From contig CM035808.1 in assembly GCA_020466095.1 (NCBI GenBank), positions 1,710,190 through 1,774,189 on the forward strand: 64,000 nt of DNA, written 5' to 3'. The notes beneath the pieces are model-generated. The model did no database searches and was not told the DNA's origin. It saw nothing but the letters and a program-made list of their open reading frames with translations. A program made the translations under genes and the position numbers. Of the stretch, positions 57,861-64,000 are shown piece by piece (the first letter of the stretch is position 1; each line of letters opens with the position of its first letter). The stretch is from Chlorops oryzae. Its lineage: Eukaryota; Arthropoda; Insecta; Diptera; Chloropidae.

Positions 57861-58687
57861 AACAAGTAAGGGTGTTATAGTCAGGCGAGCCTGACAATAG
57901 AATACCCGACACAGACACACATCTTCAAATAATTTTTAATATCAAGAGGTGTTTAAGGCCATTAGGGCCCCATATACCGACTTTTGTTAAATTTCTTTAT
58001 GAAAACTGCCCCTTTGCCACGCCCACTTTTCCAATTTTTTTGAATTCTAATCGGAGGCTTAGATATACGCTCTAATCCTAAGTTTCATTGAAATATTTCG
58101 AAAAAAATCCGATTTTGGGGCACTTTTAAAATTTTTGTGACAGACCCTAGTACTGGAGGTACCCTTAATAATGGACCTATCAAAAAAATTTTTGGAGAGA
58201 ATGTTTATGGCTACAAAGGAAGCATAACTGCCAAATTTCGTCCAAGTCCCATTTGAATTTCGTGTGTAGGAAGCCATTTTTGAAAGACGCCCTTCGGCCA
58301 CGCCCACTTTTCCAATTTTTTGAAATGGAATAACTTGACTTCAAATATGTTCAACTAATCAATTTTCATCAAAATATCTTGAAAAACTTCGATTTTAGAG
58401 CAGTTTTTGTGATTTTCGTAACAGACCCTAGTACTGGAGGTATCCCTAAAAATGGTCCGATCGGGTCCATTCTCGAACTTGTTCTTACTCATGTCCCCGT
58501 GAGCACGCATACCAAATTTGTCAAGATAGCTCAACTCCTTCGATAAGATAACTGTATACAAACGACGAGACAGGGAACGATTCGGACATTCTATATATAT
58601 TTTGTATGGCCTATCTCGACTGGTTCTGGGTGTTACACACAACCACACAAACGCAATATACGCTCGACACAGAGTGTGTCGGGTATA
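57861..58687 (-). mobile_element. DINE-1/Helentron-like element, copy D (most complete)
   Basis: Read on the minus strand it opens TATACCCGACACACTCTGTG with a short inverted repeat. It then has AACCAGTCGAGATAGGCCAT, a tract with two diverged internal AGGGTCTGT blocks, GTCGGGTATTCTATT, the hairpin GTCAGGCTCGCCTGAC, ACACCCTTACTTGTTT and an A/T run. These start and end features match DINE-1/INE-1-type Helentrons of flies. The length is 827 bp and there is no Rep/helicase ORF. Confidence 0.75.
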
Positions 58688-59453
58688 AAAATATTCCTTA
58701 AACTAGCCTCAAATAGTTCACTACCCTATAAACGCGTGTCAAAAGTTTTCGTATTATTGCTTTCTTATAAACTCATTAATTTTCTTGGAATGCCAAAACT
58801 GAAATGTTATTCATAGATTACCATTGGTCTTGAAGGAATAGATTCGATTTGAAACTTGAGAACCAAAAATTCATTTTTTCCATATCGCTCATTTACTTCA
58901 AGAATGTCATATCTCAAAAAACATGATTTTTGAGTTAATCATGTGGAAATATTCGATGTATCATGCCTCATATTGTGTAAAAATTTCGTATCAATACTTA
59001 GTATACTCTCTGTCTGGAAGGAATAAGTCATTCATTCATAAAGCTTGAGAATCGCATTTTAATTGCGATTTTTTCAGATATCATTCTTAAGTAATGCATG
59101 ATCTCATAAAATAGGGTTAATGGCAATAAGGAAGTAACTATTCTGTGTAATCCAAAAAGCCACATTTTGATATTCGGTGTAATACAATTTTTCGATCAAA
59201 TTCGCACTTATATACAATTTGTGGAAGAAATTATATGTCTTAACATTTTTCATAAAATCATGCAAGAAATTGAAAAAATTAAAGCAGTTTTTCTTCGAAA
59301 AAGTCGATTTTTCTGTATTTCGAGACTATGTTCTTATATTCCCTTGACAGTAAATGAGTCAAGATATGCACTTTCGAACTCTTTATAAAATAGGGATTCT
59401 AATGAGACCAAAAGTGAGTTAACTTTCTGTGTGAATTCCTACATATACAGCCA

Positions 59454-59653
59454 CAGCCCGATTTTGAATATTCCCGGGGAATTTACTTTTCTCGAGACTA
59501 AAATTCGCATTTTTCAAATAGATAGGGTAAGGAAAATTATGGATATGGGTCAAATACCCATTCCCCATCAAATTTCTTCCACCAAATATTTAAAAAAGAA
59601 CAATTTTACTCTCGAGAAAAGTAAATTCCTCGGGAATATTTAGAAACGGACTG
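59454..59653. mobile_element. 200-bp foldback MITE with AATATTCCCGGGGAATTTAC arms
   Basis: Arms at 59470-59501 and 59612-59643 are complementary with about one mismatch (AATATTCCCGGGGAATTTAC plus TTTTCTCGAGA). Weaker complementarity (CAGCCCG against CGGACTG) extends outwards to about 50 bp. Related GGGAATATTT fragments occur near 11917 and 19395. Confidence 0.75.
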
Positions 59654-59712
59654 ATAGATTCTAAAATATAACTAAAATCCGGCCCGGATGTCACGAGTTT
59701 CGACATAATCAA

Positions 59713-59980
59713 GGTATGCTCTAAAAATCGAATCCGAATAAAAAAGTGGTGATTCACCCCTATTATGATTGTCGACTACTGATAGAGAATCGAAAAAGTT
59801 CTATCGTCGACTAAAATTTTTCATTTTCTAGTATGTGAAAAATTAGAAATTTTTGTCGAAGATAGAACTTTTTCGATTCTCTATCAGTAGTCGACAATCA
59901 TAATAGGGCTGAATGTGATTTCAATAGAAATTTTATCTATTTCGAATTTTTTTATGGCGATTTGATTTCTAGAGCATGCC
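59713..59980. mobile_element. Large near-perfect inverted repeat (foldback element)
   Basis: The core arms at 59759-59811 and 59855-59907 are complementary at 52 of 53 positions, with a 43-nt spacer. Outer arms (GGTATGCTCTAAAAATC on the left, GGCATGCTCTAGAAATC read from the right) extend the structure to about 268 bp. It is non-coding. As RNA it would form a long stable hairpin. Confidence 0.85.
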
Positions 59981-60927
59981 CTGCCTGAATTTCATTATTT
60001 ATAGCATATATTACTATATATGTCACTCTATAGATTTTGCGCGAGATGTATCGCGCAGTTAGAAAGAGATGTTACTCGACAGGCAAAAAAAGCGAGAGAG
60101 AAATACTTTTGGTGAGTACTAAGTAAAAATGCTCATTTTGGTGGGTACCCAAGACCGTGGTGGGTCCCAAGACCGTGTTGAAAAGAGCCAAAATTAGAAA
60201 TCGGCTACTGAGTGACATATATAGTTATATATGATTTATAGCTTAAAATCTAAAATCCTGTAAGAAACCCTTATCAGTTTTTCCAACTTATAGAGAATAC
60301 TTCCTCTAAATATCTTATAATAAGGCCATTCAAATTCTTTAAATTTGATCTTGAAGTTTTCAATTTCAAAAAACAAAAACTTAGTCTCCTTAAACGTTTC
60401 TCGCCCAAGTCTCTGCCAGAGACCAGAAACTTCCCTCCGTTAAGGGTAGACTCCCCCCCTAAACTGGCAGCAGTGCTATAAACTAAATTTTAGAAAATAT
60501 TGACACTCACATGCACTTAAAAATTTGGAAAAATTCCACAAGCTTTTTCATTAAAGTCACCTGACTCAAGAACTATTGCACTCAATGACTGAATGCATCA
60601 AAAGAATTGATAGCGATTAGCAAGCATTGCTGCTTATTCATCGTGACAGTAACTACTAAAAGTGCAATGACAATAACATGGCGAAGGGGGATAGAGAGAG
60701 GGAGGAATGATCGTAAATAACGAATTGAATTGTGGAATATTTTGAAGCTTTTCATATTTTAGCTGATTAAAAATCGAAGCTTATTTGGTGAGAGTAAAGA
60801 TAATCGAAAAACTTAAAATGAACAATTTAGTTTCATTAAAAACTTGATTAAAAATCTTAGTTACGTACTCTGTCTATCGTTCGACAAATAAAAGAACTAT
60901 TACATTTTTTTCACCATTAAGTTTAAA

Positions 60928-60933
60928 TTTATT
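60928..60933 (-). terminator. Polyadenylation signal for CNOT11
   Basis: AATAAA on the minus strand about 115 nt after the CNOT11 stop codon, in an A/T-rich context. Confidence 0.5.
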
Positions 60934-61046
60934 AAGACTAATTACTAAAAAGCAAAAAAAAAAAAAAAGAAAAAGAAAATTCACATCAAAACTCAAATAA
61001 ATATACGAAATCCCCTTAAATGACTAAAAACCCAAAATTCGGACCA

Positions 61047-61865
61047 TTAATTGTTCGGCTTTGTTGGTGAATTTCCCATCGTATCTTTGTTCGGAGGCGA
61101 TGTTTGTTGGCTTCCCGATTGACCCGAACCAGTAGGTGGTTCGCCCATTTCCAATTGCTTAAGCAGACGATAGAGACCGGCAGCTTCCTTGACGCGACTG
61201 AAGCCAACACAGAAGGCTTCGATTTCGATGGACAGCTCCTTGACATTGACGATTTTGTTTCGTATCAATGACTGCAGGAATACACAAACCAAACGGACCA
61301 GACGCGATTGCATGTATTTGTCCTTAACGGTCTCGCAGCTCGATATGCAATTGCTGATATAGAGATGCAGGAATTCGATGGGAAGATCAACGGTCGTAGT
61401 CAGCCGATTGACAACTTCCATCGAGTGCAGCGTTATGTCCATATTGACGAGAACGTGATAGTATTCTGTGATCTCGATGTTGTTAATCAATCTCAAGATC
61501 AATTCAAATGATATCAATGGATTATTCTCTACCAGTGATGGTAGTTTTATTGGCGTCAAACCAATTTGATTTACGAAATTCGCATTCCGCGCCACCTCGT
61601 CCAGGACGACTTGCTGATCTTGCAATGAAAGCGGCTGAGTGTATGCAAGCTCCATGAGGGCCTTCGCATTCGAATTGAAGAGGTGCACAGTCTTATCGTA
61701 TAGCGGCAGATGCATCTGCGGTCTGGTGAAATCCAACCAGACCAGTTCATCTTCAAAGTCCAGCAGAGGTGGCGCCAGTGTCATCAGTTCGGGAGCTGAA
61801 TACAAAACACTGGGCTCCACATCAGTCCCAGGATTATTTTGCTTGATTTGCTTTGCCGAGCTCAT
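61047..61865 (-). CDS. CNOT11: CCR4-NOT transcription complex subunit 11
   Basis: A single-exon, 272-aa frame. The ATG follows an in-frame TAA, so the start is secure. Hallmarks of the CNOT11 C-terminal (DUF2363) domain run in order: EDELVWLDFTRPQ (res 38-50), IGLTPIKLPSLVENNPL (101-117), EITEYYHVLVNMDITLHSME (131-150), LHLYISNCISSCE (166-178), DKYMQSRLVRLVCVFLQSL (182-200) and FSRVKEAAGLYRLLK (222-236). A polar Gly/Ser/Pro tail follows. CNOT11 joins CNOT10 to form a module that docks on the N-terminal part of the NOT1 scaffold of the cytoplasmic deadenylase. The vertebrate protein is about 510 aa. The N-terminal half is absent here, as expected if the fly form is short. It is densely conserved with no frame damage, in contrast to the 31-52 kb cluster. 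Confidence 0.97.
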   Translation of the reverse strand: MSSAKQIKQNNPGTDVEPSVLYSAPELMTLAPPLLDFEDELVWLDFTRPQMHLPLYDKTVHLFNSNAKALMELAYTQPLSLQDQQVVLDEVARNANFVNQIGLTPIKLPSLVENNPLISFELILRLINNIEITEYYHVLVNMDITLHSMEVVNRLTTTVDLPIEFLHLYISNCISSCETVKDKYMQSRLVRLVCVFLQSLIRNKIVNVKELSIEIEAFCVGFSRVKEAAGLYRLLKQLEMGEPPTGSGQSGSQQTSPPNKDTMGNSPTKPNN

Positions 61866-63807
61866 GTTCTTTGCCAGCCTTAAATCTTATCGAATGTGAT
61901 TGTCTGTAAGCTCTTAAGTTTTGGTTCAATTTGGCCTGGTCGTTGGTATTTTGTCGTTTGCATGCGGGTTTCCGATCCTGGCAATATACATACATATTTT
62001 TCAGTTAATCACCGGTTTCTCATTGTACTGTTCTTATTTTACTTTTTTGTTTTTAACTTAAGATCACTTAAACAATTTCTCAAAGTAGTCCTTTGAACAG
62101 GACCAATAGGAAAAAATCGGATTTTTATTCAAACCAAAATTGGAAGATTAAATTCTCGAGATGGTAGCATTTGCGTTAGAACTTTAAACCATCATAACTT
62201 CTAAATTAATTGTCGCCCCCAAAATATGATTGCAGATTTGGAATCAGAAGGTCATTTTACGTATACATACCTCTTTTTTATTAATGCTCCAAGTAATCTA
62301 ACAACGAAATCTGAAAATTTGAAACTCCGGCCTCCAACAACTACTTTTTGTTTGGTTATATTCATTTGGTATAGTGCTGCCACTTTACTGCTATGTGCCA
62401 AGTGATGCACTTTCAACAGTGATTGAGAGATTTTTCCCGCATTATTTATTTATAATATACGCCTATTTACATCGATTAAGACATTTCGATAATGAAACAA
62501 ATTGTTAACCGTCATTCAAAGCAGCAGGGGGGCAGGATCAGTGAGCTAATACAAACCTGGCTCATACAGCCAGATTCCGTTGATTTCCCTTCAGCCCATA
62601 AAAGCAGTTAAGTTTCGATGTGATTGCGAAATTCTTAACCCTTCCGCAAATTATTACGAAATGAAACAAATATTTTTCGTTTCCGATCAATAATGATTTA
62701 TTAGTCTCAATTAAGGAAAAGTTTATAAATTAATTTTTTTACTTTTAACAGAAGTGGTTATAAATTAAGATATATGGAAAAGGTAGCAAAACTGACAGAC
62801 AAAGAAAAACTTTCAATGTTATTACCATTTTACTCTTGAGAAGGTTAAAAGAGTAATTTGCGTTATAATTAAAATCATTTTTACTTACTTGTCACCCACA
62901 TTTTATTAATTTATAGAATATTTCATAATGCTGTTTTTTAATGTCCAATAATTGTAGATTCTTTCAAATTTGAATCAATGTCCAAAAACTTCATATATGT
63001 GTACTTGGCCATATGTCAAACGAATTCTACTAAGATTCCGTTAGTTAATGCCATGCTTTTTTCGGTTTTTTTATACAGTACAGGATTAAGAATTTCGATA
63101 TGAAACAATTTCGTGGCAAGAGAGAATATAAACCTACCATCACATCCTTGTCGCTTACCGTTTGTTTGCGAGAATGGTTAACGTGTAAATGGCCTCTAAC
63201 CAAAAACCACTTCAAATGATTGAAAGAGATTTTTTGTTTTTATATTTCTATAGAAAATTGAATAAAAAGGATTTTTTTTTTATATATTCGAGGGAAAAAT
63301 GTTTCCCAAATACTGGTATCACTGTTTTGTGCTCGAAGTATAAACTAGTTTTAATCTCGGGGCTCCTTATGGCATGGGATGGACGCCTTGGGGCTCCCTG
63401 TAACATGAGTTTGACACCTCGTGGCTCCCTTATAAGTTAAGTTTAGCTTAGGGGCTCCAGGCTGTTAAAGTAAATGCGAAGGAAGTAAAGAGCTCATTCG
63501 TTTGAAGAAAGAGGAGAGTTTCTGATGACAGGCCGACCCAAAATTTGAATTCCAGTCCATTGGGAACATCTGTTTACGATTTACTTCGGTCAAAGACTGA
63601 CCATGAATAAGCCTCCCATCTTAATTGAGTGAAAATTCAGGATAAAATGATAAAAATAATTCATTTTACAGGATCTTCTTTTGAAAAAACAGGAGCTTTA
63701 CAGGATTCCTTTTCTATATGAAAAAAATCAAAGTATGGAGAAATTTAGTAACATTTCAGTTTTTTTATCCTTATATTGAAACGTTTTTTCTATCAGGTAA
63801 ATAAAAG
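61866..63807. other. Gene-free stretch upstream of CNOT11
   Basis: It includes the CNOT11 promoter and 5' region. No TATA box is seen. The rest is AT-rich without supported ORFs. A GGGGCTCC-containing triplicate occurs near 63360-63460 (GGGGCTCCTTATG, GGGGCTCCCTGTAA, GTGGCTCCCTTATAA, GGGGCTCCAGG), a short degenerate repeat. Confidence 0.4.
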
Positions 63808-63971
63808 TTAATCCTCTTATTCCTGGCTCCGTCTCTAGACGGACTTTTTTCGAACAAATTACCAAAAAAAAAAACCAATAATAATTATTTCAGATTCATG
63901 TTTTTCTAACCAAAATTAGTCATATCTGAACTTTTCATTGAAAAAAAAAAATTGTGGCATTAGAGGGTTAA
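63808..63971. mobile_element. TTAA MITE, 164 bp
   Basis: TTAATCCTCTTATTCC at the left and GGCATTAGAGGGTTAA at the right give an inverted repeat with three mismatches. TTAA lies at both ends. Inverted copy at 8843-9005 and degraded copy at 52250-52415. Confidence 0.8.
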
Positions 63972-64000
63972 ATAAAAAATTAAATTACTTCAATTTTTAA

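Noticed and set aside
1..64000. CRISPR arrays, bacterial operons, rRNA and tRNA genes
   Set aside because: No regularly spaced direct repeats with unique spacers, no ribosome-binding-site-led operons, and no cloverleaf or rRNA sequence were noticed. Spliced genes and MITEs show the DNA is eukaryotic.

Overview
The window is AT-rich eukaryotic nuclear DNA, most likely from a brachyceran fly. Three things point there. The recognisable genes are animal genes (CNOT11 and a TLCD3/FAM57-type TLC protein). The introns are 63-74 bp, a typical fly size. The interspersed repeats include a DINE-1/Helentron-like family that opens with TATACCCG and ends with a hairpin followed by CTTGTTT, many TTAA-flanked MITEs, and DRE-like TATCGATA sites. 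The species cannot be named from the sequence.

Layout. 1-14 kb is nearly gene-free. It holds a triple-nested TTAA MITE whose end has become a short tandem satellite, a long pyrimidine microsatellite, some less AT-rich blocks that may be regulatory, and one convincing acidic minus-strand exon at 9.1 kb from a gene whose other exons I could not find. 14-31 kb is a transposon graveyard of non-autonomous DNA transposons with readable inverted repeats and target duplications. It includes a direct segmental duplication of about 3 kb (18.6-21.6 and 22.8-26.2 kb) and a second duplicated block of about 1.5 kb (16.0-17.5 and 29.4-31.0 kb) that carries promoter-like and ORF-like sequence. A TLC-domain gene lies on the minus strand at 27.8-29.1 kb.

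31.6-51.9 kb is a cluster of long, low-complexity Ser/Lys/Asn-rich or Cys-rich genes, nearly all on the plus strand, none of which I recognise. They look fast-evolving, in the style of male germline proteins, but that is inference. Four of them are interrupted by single frame changes, mostly at homopolymers or trinucleotide repeats. This suggests indel errors in the assembly or very recent decay. One gene in the cluster carries a C-terminal W-PW motif that recurs in a separate downstream fragment.

52-64 kb holds more MITEs, a Helentron copy, the first exon of a small membrane protein (minus strand, 56.6 kb) and an intact single-exon CNOT11 gene (minus strand, 61.0-61.9 kb). Apart from CNOT11 and the TLC protein, no pathway links between genes can be read from the sequence. 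All identifications were made by eye without database searches.
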